In this document: piece by piece, positions 51,148 through 63,232 of the stretch
Position numbering within the stretch: position 1 is the stretch's first letter
Layout: each line of letters opens with the position of its first letter
The notes under the pieces: generated by a model
Told to the model about the DNA's origin: nothing
The model's database searches: none
The model's input: only the letters and a program-made list of their open reading frames with translations
Assembly: GCA_013399015.1 (NCBI GenBank)
Contig: VWZX01002961.1
Location: forward strand, 496,001-560,000
Length of the DNA: 64,000 nucleotides
Origin: Galbula dea
Taxonomy: Eukaryota > Chordata > Aves > Piciformes > Galbulidae
Direction of reading: 5' to 3'
Translations under genes and position numbers: made by a program

Positions 51148-54100
51148 TTTCTTTTTCCTGGAGACAGAGAGAAGCAAAAGGGACAACTGCAAAACCTGGG
51201 CATGCCTGAAAGGCAATATATGCCCTAGTAGATTGTTTGCATTTTCAAGGACTGGGGAGAAGCTCGTGGTGGAAAGTTAAATCAGTCCTTGCACTCAACT
51301 CTGCCCTGATCTCATCCCTTTTCTCTCAGGATGTGATCTGGCTCAGGAAGGCACATTCAGGCCTTCTGCCTACCGCAGATTATCCAGAACTCATTAGCTT
51401 CTCCTCTGTGGGCAAAAAGCCACTTGATCTCACACTGTTATTGCTACAGACGTTGCAGGAGAACACAGTTCCATGCATCAGCCCAAGTTTCACAGATGTG
51501 CAGGATTCTACTTAGGCAATTCCTTCGTTTTAATTACATTTCCAATATATTTATATAGAATGATCTTTTTTATATATATATATATATAAATTTAATGCAA
51601 TATTCACCACTAAAGTCATTTCAGAATTCATAAAGGAAAAAAAAACCTTCAATTGCACCATTTGGACTCTGGAAGAAGAAAAATGTTGCAGGGTTTTATG
51701 GATGATCTCTAATACAGACCTAAGTTCCTAGGAAGCTCTAAAGGTGATAAAAGAAGTGCTTCAGTCTTCCTGAAGTTATAGTATAGAATAGACAGCCCAA
51801 AAGAATGTGGTTTATAAGGTAAAATACAATTCTCATTTCTGCTTACCATGGATAAGGCAAATCTTATTTGAGCTAACATGATCTATGTCCCTCTTTTCCA
51901 TTAGAGAATTCCCACCTTTGCCAGCCCAAACATTTCACTCTGAGCTACACTTAACAGAAGCTGCACAAACTCCTTGACTGCAATGGAAGAATAAATGAAA
52001 TTTCATCACTTGTCTCCCATTGGTAAAAGTCTACGAGCAACATGTGCTGGTGATACCATGTCATGACTGAGACTCAGGCCATCAGAAAACCTGGGAATGG
52101 CCTTTACACTCTTCACAGTTGGAGGAAAATCAAAATGCACTGAAGGGTCTCTGAAATGATCCCTGCAAAGCTGAAAATGATGTCACAGTCTATTTAGGAA
52201 GGTCTTTTCTATAATGCCAAGAACAACCAACTTAACTCTCCTGTACACAAAACTTCAAACTCTGGGCCAGACCCATCTCTTATAAATCTGATTTATCCCT
52301 CTCCATAATGCTTCATAGAAATAAACAATCAAGCAAACCCAAAACAAGCAAAAAACCCCAAATCTTTTCTAAAATTCTCTAGTGTTACAGGGTTGTGCTG
52401 ATGGGCAGGAGTTTGGTACCCACATTGTACCACTGCAAAACCCTGAACTTCAGAAAAGCTTCTAGTCACAGGTTCAGTTTGCTACTGCAGGGTGATAGAG
52501 GACAACTTAAGGACCCTGAAGCTGACGTCAGGAGTGTCTTGGAAAAGTGATTTGAGAAGCTCCAACCACACAGTCAGCATCATTCGATGGGAGATAGCTT
52601 CTGTCTTCTGGCTCTTTTCAACTATCAACGTCTGGTCCTTGAAGCTGACTGCAACTATCAGTATCAACACAGATCCATCATCAAGCATCACAAACTCTGC
52701 AGAAGTCTTCAGCTGGGAATGGTGACACCTTGCAATGGTGCACTTTGTGACTGAACACGTAGTCTCAGCTCTGCAGGATCTGGGGATTTATTTTGATACA
52801 AGCCCACTTGTGACCATAGAGCTATAGTGATGTGCTTGCATCAAGCCCACTTGGCTAGGCTCTTGGAAGTTTGATTCACCAGCTGAAGGCTGGAGATTAA
52901 ATTGTACATAAAGATGAGACCAAGCTACCAAGTAGAGATGACATTGCAGCATCTCTGCTTAATTAAAATCCAAGAGCTGGATTTGAGTTCAAATTCTGAA
53001 ATACCCTTTAAAACTACAGTCTGGATATAGATTGTAGTTGAGGCTGATTTTTAATATTAAGTAAAGATTTCTAATACTTTTCTCTTGCAGGAGTTTCACT
53101 ACTTAAGCCAAAAGTGATATTACTTACTGGAACACTGTTAAGAGTTGAGACAGTGTATTATATACAAATTGACAGACCTCATTTCTTGTTCATACATCAG
53201 CTTATAAGAGAACAAGGAGAAAAAAAAAAAAGAAAAAGAAAAGGAATGGTTTTAAGGTGCCAAGGTTTCATCACATTTTCTTTTTCTTTAGGTGTACTAC
53301 TTGGTGAGCTTCACTGGCTCCATTCCACAGGCCTTGGCAGTCAAAACTTCTAAGAATTGAGAGAATATAAATCCTTGCTGAAAGTAATTTGTTTTGTTGA
53401 CATCAAAAAAAACTGTGCATCATTTCCACAACTTTTACTTTCACTAAAGCCTTCTCACAGTTCCTCATATCACACCTTCCCAAGTTATTTGCCATTAACC
53501 CAGCCATGGTGGTTAAAAGCTTCCCCATGAGGCATTTGGGTGCCATTCAAACACAGCCCAAAGCTGTGCTAACTCTGAGGAGTGTGGAGGACTGGCAATT
53601 CCCTGGTTTTAATGAGAGGCTGCTCAGGCATCTTATGGTCTGGAAGGATGATAATATAATTGTCATTAAACTGCATATTCTAGACCCCATAAACACACAT
53701 CACTGGGAAGTTCTGGCTGACACTTATTGCGGTGGCTATAGCTCTTTCTTAGCAGATGCTCAGTTACTGCTTATAGGCCATCTGAGGGCCTACAGACTCA
53801 GACATCTACATGAATGGTGGCCCCTGCAAGCATTATTACAGGGACACCACCAGTGCTGGGAGAAACACCTGTGTTCCCATCTCCTACCTAGTCCCTAATG
53901 ACACTTAAATTGCAGAAACAACAGCAACTGGCCCACAGCCTGACTTTGTAATCACCCAGGGTCACATACTAGGTAATATGTGAGCCTGCAGTGAACGTAG
54001 AGTTAGAGGCTTTAGAAAGGAAGCTTTAATTCTGTCCTGTGGCAGCTATTGATTATAGGAGCATGGATTTGCCTGTAACAGTAACAGCCCTTCAGAAGAG

Positions 54101-55352
54101 AGTTTCATTCACTTCAAATCACCCTCTCAGGATATTGTTCATGATCTGTTCTGCAGTCCTACAAATCATCCTTTTTACCATCAACCTGAAAGCGCTGAAG
54201 GCCAGGGAGATGGCAACCAGTTGTGCTCTCAAAGAAACAGCGTAAAATCAGGAGAGGAAGTTCAAAGGAAGAAGCACCTAGGGACATGCCACACAGTGGC
54301 AGTGAAAGACCAAGGGTCAAAGATACATCAGTCAGGGTGCAAGAGGACAATAGCTCAAGGACATGCAGATCAGCAGACCCTCTTGCTCTTCTCTGCTGTT
54401 GATAGTGTAGAGCACAGCTGGAGACGGTTGCAGAGATGTCATCTGGCTTTAAGCAATGATTGAAACGGTTGATACTGGCCTTTGCTCCTACCATATCTTT
54501 GCTCTCTTTTGATACCAGTCTGAGAAGTCTTTGCTGCTGGACAGCCACATGCACACTCACTCCTCAGATGTATGTAACTTGCCTGTCCAAGGAAGGTGTC
54601 ATTGAGCACAAAGAAATGCATGAGCAGGCCTTGGAAGATCAGAAGAACAACTAGGCGTTTCCTGTCCAGCTGCTTTCATTCCAGCCCTTGCATGAGCTGG
54701 AAGAAGCACATCTTTGACGCAAGGATAGAGCTGGAGGCAGGGCCTTTAGGTTGTGTGTTTGTCACTGGAACATCCTTGTGTGTCTCACACCCTGTGTGAC
54801 TTATTCAAGCTGGCTTCACCATCCTCTTCAGCTGTCTCCAGCCTCCTTCACTGTTTATTTACACCATCTAAATCAGACAATGGAGATGGATAGGCGTGGT
54901 CCTTCACTGATGGCTGGAAATCAATGGAAGGAGGTTCCAAACATCTCGACTTACCTTCTCAGCAGAGATTGGGCTGTAGTGCTTTGGAACATTGTTTCCT
55001 CCCAACCTTATTTTCTAAGTATATCAAGATTTATTTTTCTTTTCTTCCATAAGGAGGATGAGACTTTAACAGGGCTTGTTATCAGGAAGTATGAGAAAAC
55101 ACAAGTTCCCCGGGACTGGCCTCCAAAAAAGAAAAACACAGGCAGTGAGGGACTAGGCAGGGATGAGAAAGAGAATGAAAAGCAAGACAAAAAGACTATG
55201 ACCCTCCATGACAAAATGCTGTGCAGGAAACCTTAAAGGCAAAATAGTTATAATGATAAAATAGTTATAACAACAGCAAAATGGCAACAGGGTTGGTCTT
55301 GGACACTCATCCCACCCCATCCACCATGGAAAAGGAATAAGAGAAGCAGTTG
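51148..55352 (-). other. ARHGAP31: Probable ARHGAP31 3' untranslated region
   Basis: This stretch follows the ARHGAP31 stop codon on the minus strand without any other gene. A long 3'UTR is expected for this gene. It contains a (TA)9 repeat at 51571-51588. Open frames in it, such as 53506-53898 plus and 52482-52691 minus, show no domain. The end is inferred from the position of a possible poly(A) signal only. Confidence 0.4.
51571..51588. repeat. (TA)9 microsatellite
   Basis: Nine TA dinucleotides preceded by a T run. Confidence 0.9.
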
Positions 55353-57722
55353 CTACTCTATCTGCCTCCCACTTCGTCCATCCAGAATCACAGAGCGCCT
55401 CTGAGGCTGGTAGAAGCAGCTGGTAGAGGTCTCCAGTCTCTGGCCATTCTTGGGGATGGTCATTTTGTTTCGCAGCATCACCCCCTCAGGCGTTGTCCGT
55501 GAGGTCTCGGACAGATCGCCACAAATAGGGCTCGAAGAGGTGGTCTGAGTGGGGCTCCTTATGGGTGACAACAACACCCTAGAGTCTGCTGAAGAGGAGG
55601 GGTGGTCCATAATGGGGAAAGGGGGACTGAAGAGAATCAGACTCTGGGGCCTCCCAGGCCTAGATCTATAGGAAGGCTTGGAGAACCCTGATGGCCTCTC
55701 CATCTTTGAGGACTGGGGGTTATCTCCAGCTGTCTCCCCCTCAGAGGTGCGCTTTCGGCGCAGAACAGGAACATCCACAGCAGTGTATTGACTGGACTGA
55801 GGTGGCTCCAGTGGAGAACCAAGGCTGCTGTGCCAAGGACAGACTGAGTCCTTCTGAGCCGGGTCACTGTTTTCTTTCTCTGCTTTGGTTTTCTTCTCTG
55901 TCAGTGGGCTCTTGGGAGCCTCCAGGTGGCTCCATGTCGCCCTTGGAGTTTGCCTGATGGCCTGCTTGGCTTCTGCTTCCTTCTTCTTGGCTGGTGGAGT
56001 GGTGTTCTGAGCCTGCAAGGGTTGAGGGATCTGGGTGTACTGAATCTTGGGTGGTATCACGGGCACAGCTCTAGCCTGGCACATCTTAATCATAAAGGAG
56101 GTCCTGACTGCTGACACGCTGACAGGGGCAGAGTTGCGACGACCGGTGGTGGCATGGGCCACTGCCAGGTAATCTAAGTCTAGATCCACGTGGTCATTGA
56201 AATGAGACCCCCAGGGAATGCCTTTATTGGCAGCAGGGCAAGCAGATTGCAGGGATGGGACAGAATCACTGCATTTTACTTCCTTCTGCCCATACAGGAG
56301 GTTCCCAGGGACAGAACGCATGGACAGGTTCTCAAATGTGAAGAAATCTGAGGCTGGAAGGAGTGAATCCAGGTTGAGGGATGATGGTCTAGTCTTCACC
56401 TTGCGAGGTGTTTCTTCACCTTTATTACTCAGCTGTGACTCAGTGGCAGAGCACAGTCCTTTGGTAACAGTTTTTCCTCCCAGGGCAGTGTCCTGAGACA
56501 TGGATAACTCCTTTTTGTTCTTCACCTGTGAAGAACTGCCTGGGCTATTCTGGTATGGTAAAGACTGTTCAGGCTTTGAGCTCCAAGTGTTTGGTTTGCT
56601 TGCATCCACTTTCTTTTCCTCTAGCTCTGAAAGAGGGATTCTGGAAGGTCTTTCTTTCTCAGCTGGTGCTTCCTCTCTGCTGAGGGAGTATCCCAGCTCC
56701 TCAGGTTTCAAAGATTCTTCTGGAGGACTTGTGCCATTCTCATCTTGCTTAGCTTTGCTGAGACTAGAGGGGAAGATGGATTGTGTTTTGGGCAGCTCAC
56801 AAGTCACTGGCAGAACCTCACTGCATAGTTGCTGCTGCTTGGTGGCATCTATGAGAGAGAATGGGATAGTCCATAGACTCAACACTGTGTCTTTACTGTC
56901 CAGGGAGAGGCTGCGACTGAAACGTGGTCTAAGAGGAAGACCTGTCTCTGCTCTCTGTCTCTGTGGCTGAAACTCCTGTATCATCTTCTCCTGAATGTCC
57001 TTAAAGGTGGGGGAATGGAGTGGACTTGTAACCCACTGGTGATCTTCCCATGGCTCCACAAGTTCTAAGCTCTGCACATTATCAGTCCAGGTATCCTCAT
57101 CATCCTGGTCACTAGGATCATGGGTTCTGCTAACAGTATTGCCCTCCTTCTGCTCCTGGATTCCAGCCCCACTCAGCTGCTTGAAGGAGATTGTGTCCCT
57201 TTCATCAGCAGTCAGTATCTCTGGGTTCTCCTTCTGAGTTTGGACTCTGGAAAGCCCATCCTTTTCCTGCAGCTGGCAAATGCTATCTTTTTCTCTCCCT
57301 GACTCCAGACACTTACTCCTGGTCTCCATCACTGGGTGGTCGTTCTTTGGTGAGGCTGTGCCAGTCAGAAGAGTACCCAGTTTGGGTAGGGCTGAAGCAC
57401 AGCTCTGCTGTGCAAACACATCAGACTGGCAGTTGTGGAGGATGTCTTGTCTCTCCATGCCAGCAGCACCAATTAAAGGCACCTGAGATGTTACCTGTGG
57501 TATTCTGCTTGCAGATTTCTGTTCAGACAGTGTTGGACTCTGCCCTGGGCCAGAGGGAGAATTATCTGTTTGTACTGAAGAAGAGGATTCAGAAATTGGG
57601 CCCTTCTTGGAAACAGCTGCTGGCAAGAGTAAAAGCTCCTCTTCAGCTTCAATAATTTTCAGTTCTTGCTGTATCTCTGGCCACAGTGGTTCCAGAAGGG
57701 CATTTGCAGGGTCCTCCTCAGT
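55353..57722 (-). CDS. ARHGAP31: ARHGAP31 terminal coding exon, 789 codons
   Basis: One open exon carries two thirds of the visible protein. It starts after the acceptor CTGTTTTTCAG with TEEDPAN in phase 0. It is rich in Ser, Pro, Glu and Lys and looks disordered. Islands that are strongly conserved from memory of the human protein are PWEDHQWVTSPLHSPTFKD (Ser/Thr-Pro sites suited to proline-directed kinases), RRNSAPVSVSAVRTSFMIKM followed by CQARAVPVIPPKIQYTQIPQ, and SRPGRPQSLILFSPPFPIMD followed by LLSPIRSPTQT. The final residues are conserved to the stop TAG at 55355-55353. Confidence 0.95.
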   Translation of the reverse strand, partial: TEEDPANALLEPLWPEIQQELKIIEAEEELLLLPAAVSKKGPISESSSSVQTDNSPSGPGQSPTLSEQKSASRIPQVTSQVPLIGAAGMERQDILHNCQSDVFAQQSCASALPKLGTLLTGTASPKNDHPVMETRSKCLESGREKDSICQLQEKDGLSRVQTQKENPEILTADERDTISFKQLSGAGIQEQKEGNTVSRTHDPSDQDDEDTWTDNVQSLELVEPWEDHQWVTSPLHSPTFKDIQEKMIQEFQPQRQRAETGLPLRPRFSRSLSLDSKDTVLSLWTIPFSLIDATKQQQLCSEVLPVTCELPKTQSIFPSSLSKAKQDENGTSPPEESLKPEELGYSLSREEAPAEKERPSRIPLSELEEKKVDASKPNTWSSKPEQSLPYQNSPGSSSQVKNKKELSMSQDTALGGKTVTKGLCSATESQLSNKGEETPRKVKTRPSSLNLDSLLPASDFFTFENLSMRSVPGNLLYGQKEVKCSDSVPSLQSACPAANKGIPWGSHFNDHVDLDLDYLAVAHATTGRRNSAPVSVSAVRTSFMIKMCQARAVPVIPPKIQYTQIPQPLQAQNTTPPAKKKEAEAKQAIRQTPRATWSHLEAPKSPLTEKKTKAEKENSDPAQKDSVCPWHSSLGSPLEPPQSSQYTAVDVPVLRRKRTSEGETAGDNPQSSKMERPSGFSKPSYRSRPGRPQSLILFSPPFPIMDHPSSSADSRVLLSPIRSPTQTTSSSPICGDLSETSRTTPEGVMLRNKMTIPKNGQRLETSTSCFYQPQRRSVILDGRSGRQIE

Positions 57723-60700
57723 CTGAAAAACAGATGAAATGCCATGACTCATAACTTACCAGTAAATACCCCTTCATTTTCCTCAAACAGCCCTCACAGG
57801 AAAGGCAGGCTCCTGGATGAGAACACTCATCGGTACAGAAACACAGACACACATACTGCTACAAGTTGAAGGAAGGAAATATGTCTATAAACAAGTGGGT
57901 TTATGGAGAAGCAAATCTGAGGTGCAGCCGAAATGAGGCCTGGGCAGATGTACTGAAAGAGTAAAATGAATAAGTAGCTGGAATGTCTCAATGTGTTTCT
58001 CAGCTATTCCCATTCAGGCTTGCTTGGCCTTGCCACAGGTTCTGCATTCCCAAATCACACATGAACTGGAATGAATAATCTATTCAAGGAGCTATGCCAA
58101 CAGATCTTTAAATAGCTATCCAGAGATGAGTATCACTGTAAGGAACTGGGTGAAAAAGGTCGGCTAGAGAAACAAAGGAGGCAAAAATGCTAGTAATTTA
58201 AAAACCAGTATGTAAAAAGTGGAAGAAAAAAGGATTGTTCAGGCTGTCCAGGACAAAGAAGACAGCAAAAATAGAAGGGGAATTTAGAGACCATGGGTCA
58301 AAATGCTCAGATATCAGAGTCACATCTGGAGAATCTCAAAGCAGACAGATTGTACTGACTGCAAGTGTACAGTTACAGGAAAAGATGACCAAAAGAGGAC
58401 AGTAGGTAGTTGCGTAAAGGTGTGTAAATCACCACACGGTCATGTGGACAGAAGTGAAATCAACGCATAGTCAATTCTTGACCCTACTTATCCTAAGTCA
58501 TAGACCGAGTTTTCGTAACTGTAGGAAGAGAGTGAATCTTCAAACAACCTTCCAGTGACCATCATGACATTGTACCCCATCTATTTTCTTATGCCTGCTT
58601 CCTTACCACATCTCTTAAGCATGATTCTTCTTCTGTCTTAGCCATCTTGACCTCCTGCAGGCCACAGCTGCCTTCTGAGGAGACATCCTTCATCTTTTGC
58701 TGTTCTTGCTCTTTCTTGTCTGCAGGAAGTGGCCCTGTATTAACCTCTGAAGCTAGTCTTTGTTCCAAGGTGGGACTCTCCTCTGAGGACTGCTGGGGGC
58801 TGTTGGTGCTGCTTGTGCAGCTGCTTTGTCCATGTAATGTCTCCCGATTTTCTGTTGCTAGCTGTGGAGTTTCTAAGGACTCAGGTTTCCTGGCTGTCAC
58901 CAGTTCCTCAGGTTGAGAGCCTGGATCAGAAACACAAATGAACAATATAACAACTTATGGCTATATGTTAATGTGGTCTGAAGCAAAGTGGTACTGTTTC
59001 ATAGATTCATAGAACAGCCCGGGTTGGAAGAGACCTTAAAGATCATCTAGCTTTAAGATCCCTTCCAACCCAGGCTGTTCTATGAATTTCAACCCAATCC
59101 CAACTAAAAAAGATAAAGAGCCCCCTCTGGGTGTAACTGGATGTTGTTGGGAGGCAACCCACCTCCCCAGTCCCATTACTGCTGTCTAATTACTGCAACA
59201 AGCACTGACCTGACCTGCTACCTTCAATATCCACCCTGCTCCAGCTTGGTCTCTTTTCCTGCCACAAGAGCAGCCTGGAACAACCCCCCCACCACTGAAC
59301 TACTACCCTCCAGTAGCCCAACAGAGATTGCACATCCCCCTCCACAACACACTTTTACCTGTGGATGCTGCTGCTGGCAGAGTGAGCCCTGGCTGTCTCT
59401 CCTTCCGCTCTGACACCTGCTCTGTCCTCGTGTGGGTCCTTGCTTCCAGGGCAGAGGAGCTGGTGCCCTCAGCCACCAAGGAAGACAGCTCTTCCAGGCT
59501 GGAGAGGGAAAGCTTTTCCTTGGCAGGTACGCGGCAGGGCATGCTGTTGGTGCTGATAACAGCAGATACCCGCAGGGGTACAGAGACAGCAAAAGGCTCT
59601 GAGATGTTCAGAGCTTTCCTCTGGTGACGAGGGGAGGCCTCCAAGGGAAAGAGGCTGCTTGGAAAACCTGATTTGGTGGCTGTTTCAGAGGTGTAGAACA
59701 TGCGGCCCCCTTTGGGGGAAGTCTGCTCATTTTCAGCATCCTCTGCTGCCCGGAAGACCTTCAGCTGCTCAGGGGGTGACTTTGCCTGCAGTATCCGGGG
59801 AGGACCTTTCTCCCCACTCAGGTCTGGGCTTCCTTTGGTCCCCATGGCAGATCCTTCCCTCTCCCACTCATTCTCCTTACTGAGGTCATATGAGCTGCCT
59901 GTGCCTCCTGACCGTATCTTCATCACTGGAACAAAAAACCCTCCAGTAGTCACTGTCCGTTTGAATCTGCTCTTCTCGTCCTCTCCTGCAGATGGGAAGA
60001 TTGGAGGAAGTCAGTGGGAAATAAAGCACTACCAAAAACCTCCCCCTGTGAGGAGCCCTCCTCAATCCCTCCAGGGATGACTCCTGCCCACATTGCCCCA
60101 GAGAGATGTGGACAGCAGGCACTGAAGACCTTCCAGGCTCCAGCCCTGGGACCTCCTTCGAACTGGGCAGGCAGATGCAGCCTGGCTTAGGGCTAGCATG
60201 CATTGCCCATGAAGACCACAGCTCCAGGCTTTGCTGGCTTATTGCGAGCACTTTCCGATTATGAATGGAAATTTTCTGCCCAGAATAAACAAGAATGAAA
60301 TTGAAGAAGCCCCACTGCTGATAAAGATGCAGCTAGGCACAGAGGTAACTCTTAGGTGCATACACCAACATAAAAGACACAGAAAAGAGTCAAAAATGCA
60401 TACACACAGAAGTAGGGACACATGTCAGCAGCCATGCAGTAAACACAAAGATACACAACATGGTGAGATAGGCAAAGAGAAAGTCTACTGCACTCATGTG
60501 GGAAAGCTGAGAATACAGAGGTGCAATCCTTCACCCTTACAGTGTCGCTACTGTTGTCTCACCTTCCACTGGCAGGGAACACAGCGAGTCCATGCTCTTC
60601 GCGGGCCGAATAGTTGCTTTTTCTGTGGAAAATGAGTTTTAGAAGCAGGCTTCAGGTCCTGCAGCTTTGCAGTTTTCAGGCCATCAAGAGCAAAGGCTAC

Positions 60701-63232
60701 ATATAGACTGGCAGGCCAGGCAGACATTAAAGTTATTTTCCATTTCCAAGCATTCCCTCCCTGTACCCACACCACGGGGCTTATTACCCACAACACTTGT
60801 CCACACAGCTGGGGATCTGCTAGAGCTAACAACAGCTTTGCACCTGCTGGACATGAAGAGAACTATACTTAACCCAGCCAGTCAGCACCATCTCCACCAT
60901 GAAGCAGTTAAGCATCCCCAAAGCTGTCCTGCGTCACTGCCCTCCCTGATTAAGTTAAGCTGTTGGTTGTGGAGACTTTTACCAAACTGACCTAAATGCC
61001 TTCTCACCTCTCATTCCTGACAGCAAATGTTAGGTTATTTTTACATTGCATTCCCAGCCTCTTCTGCTGGCATGAGCATACCCTGCCTCCAGCAAGCATG
61101 CGGGGAAATTTATAAGGGCAGTAAGTAACCTGTTTTCCTGGTCATCTTCACTGGACTTACTTGTCCAGAAACAAGTTACTATTTGTCACCAAAGACTCCA
61201 CAGGTTTCTGAAAGCATGTAGCTGTTACTGACCACTCTGAAAAGGGAAGATGGGAAGACTGCATCTAGCAAGGAAGTCAGATTAATCTCTGGCAGCCCAG
61301 AAAGGGTCTGTGGAGCTCTGGAAAATGTCTGGAGGCAAAGACTGCTGTTTTATAGTGTTGCTCAAAGCAGTAAGGCAGAAAGTGAACAAGCTTGTTGGCT
61401 TTCATTTGTACATAGTAATTCAGACTTCTGGTACTGACTCTCACATGGGCATATGAGGAACTCCAGCTACTCTTTGCATTTATATGGAGTCCTGGCTACC
61501 TTTTATGTTCATATGGCATGATATCTTGAGCACTGGCTCTGCTTTCCTGGAGGAACAGAATTCAAGCTGTGGAGCTTGTGATTTATGTGACTTGCAGACC
61601 TCGGTGTATGGACACAAACTGTGTTAAAGCATGTTCTGAGTTTCAACAGCAAGTTCATCTGTTTCCTCACATTAGGCTGTAAGCAGAGAGCACATGGAAA
61701 TAGTGCTTCTCAAAAGCATAATGTCAGTGCCTAAATCTCTGCACACAGTTGTGAATTTGTGTGTCCTCCTGCTGAAAATGTACAGCCTCCTGTCACTCAG
61801 TGCTGGGTTTGGAACAAGGTTTGCCCTCCACAATTAGTGGGCTCCAGTCACTCCTTGGCATCCTTGGGTTATCACTATTTTGGGACAGAGTATTCCTTAT
61901 CAGAATGAGAAGGTGATCCCTTGATCAAAATAGGATAGGAGAGCTATTTTGAGGTCTGCCGTGGGCACCCTATGTAAGGTCATATGTACATGCAAAATGT
62001 AGGGGAAGGCAGGGGTCCAAAAAGAGCTGGATCCAACATTTGGCTTCACATTCACTTCTGATCCAAATACAGCCTCTCTTATATGTGATGGTAAGTAATG
62101 ATGCCTTCGTTAATTAGTTTAAGTTTTGCAATGTTTGGTAGTGCTCCTCCAAACAGCAGCTCCTGGAGTCATAACACTACCTAAAACATATGCCACCTTC
62201 ATCTTCTTTTTAAAAAGTAAAGATACTAAAAAAATCCAGGGCATATACATTTATTGATGAAGTCAGGTAAAAAAGAGCATGTTTTCCTTTAAAAATTTGT
62301 GATTACTTTAAAGTCAACTTCATGATTTTTAGAACTTGAGTCATCATTTCTGAATGCTGGGAATTGGCACTGCCAATGTGATTTTTTAGGAAGCAGAGCA
62401 TTTAGGAGACTGCTGCTCAGAAGGGGGTAGAATTTGGGATTACAGCCAGGAAAAGAGACAGCCTCTCTTGTAAATTCTGCAAAAGTAATAGCTTCCCTCA
62501 ATGTGCTGAGAGCCTGCAGCCAGAGGAATTCTTGCCACTTTGTTTTTCACCAAAACACTAAACACAGTGCTCTTTAGTGGAAGGACAGCCTGGAAGGATA
62601 GCCCTTTACCCAGTGTCATGTAAGAGACATTAAGAGCCAGAGGCTGACTGGGCTGGAAGAGTGGACTAACCCAAACCTACAGAGCATTTCCTAATCACCA
62701 AGCTTGACAGCTGGGCTACAGGAGCCTGTTTAGCACATACCAAAATGGAATATTTACCGTAGTTGTCTGGCATATCCTCCTAAAAGGGTGCTTCTCACCA
62801 TCACATGTGAATGAGATCGTAGAATCACAGAATCATAGAATATCCCAAGTTGGAAGGGACCCACAAGGATCATCAAGTCCAACTCCTGTCTATGCACAGG
62901 ACAACCCCAAAGTCACACCATGTGGCTAAGAGCATTGGCCAAAGGCTTCTTGTGTTCCACAAGATGTGCAAGGCTACAAACCTGACCCCATTAGACAATC
63001 TCAAGTCTGGTGGCACTGGTGTCATGTGGATGCAGGTTGCCCAATGCAATCAATATTGCAGAAGAAAGCTGCAGAGAGAAATACTTCAGTGAAGAGTGTG
63101 TTCTTACCAGAGAGCTTCTGTGCCCTTACGAAGACACTCCCATTTCGACTCAGTTTAGACTTTGATTCTGAGCCAGAACGGCCCAAGTTAAATATTGACT
63201 TCCATTTCTTGGACTTGGTAGATAGTTTCCTC
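55353..63232 (-). CDS. ARHGAP31: Rho GTPase-activating protein 31 (CdGAP), C-terminal exons, partial
   Basis: Five consecutive minus-strand coding exons: 63232-63108, 60622-60563, 59985-59359, 58920-58607 and 57722-55353. They are joined by GT-AG introns with matching phases and total 3496 bases (about 1164 aa plus stop). The RhoGAP domain, which inactivates Rac1 and Cdc42 at focal adhesions, is encoded upstream, beyond the right edge. What is here is the basic central part (KKWKSIFNLGRSGSES, SRNGSVFVRAQKL), ATIRPAKSMDSLC, the conserved block around TVTTGGFFVP and RKALNISEPFAVSVPLR, and the long regulatory tail. The end, SVILDGRSGRQIE, matches my recollection of human ARHGAP31 exactly. The acidic element WPEIQQELKIIE opens the last exon. 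I see no polyproline run of four or more. The 5' end of this feature is the window limit of the recognised exons, not the gene start. Confidence 0.96.
59005..59087. repeat. CR1-tail fold-back, 37-bp near-perfect stem
   Basis: The arms 59005-59041 and 59051-59087 are reverse complements except for three mismatched positions. The loop is 9 bases (59042-59050). Both arms are CR1 3'-end sequence in opposite orientation. It lies in the ARHGAP31 intron between exons 59985-59359 and 58920-58607. Confidence 0.85.
62816..62965 (-). mobile_element. CR1 LINE 3'-end fragment in an ARHGAP31 intron
   Basis: TAGAATCACAGAATCATAGA, then GTTGGAAGGGACCCACAAGG and CATCAAGTCCAACTCCTG: a well-preserved CR1 terminus, reverse complemented. 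Homology continues through GAGCATTGGCCAAAGGCTTC. It is 143 bases from the 63108-63232 exon. Confidence 0.92.
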
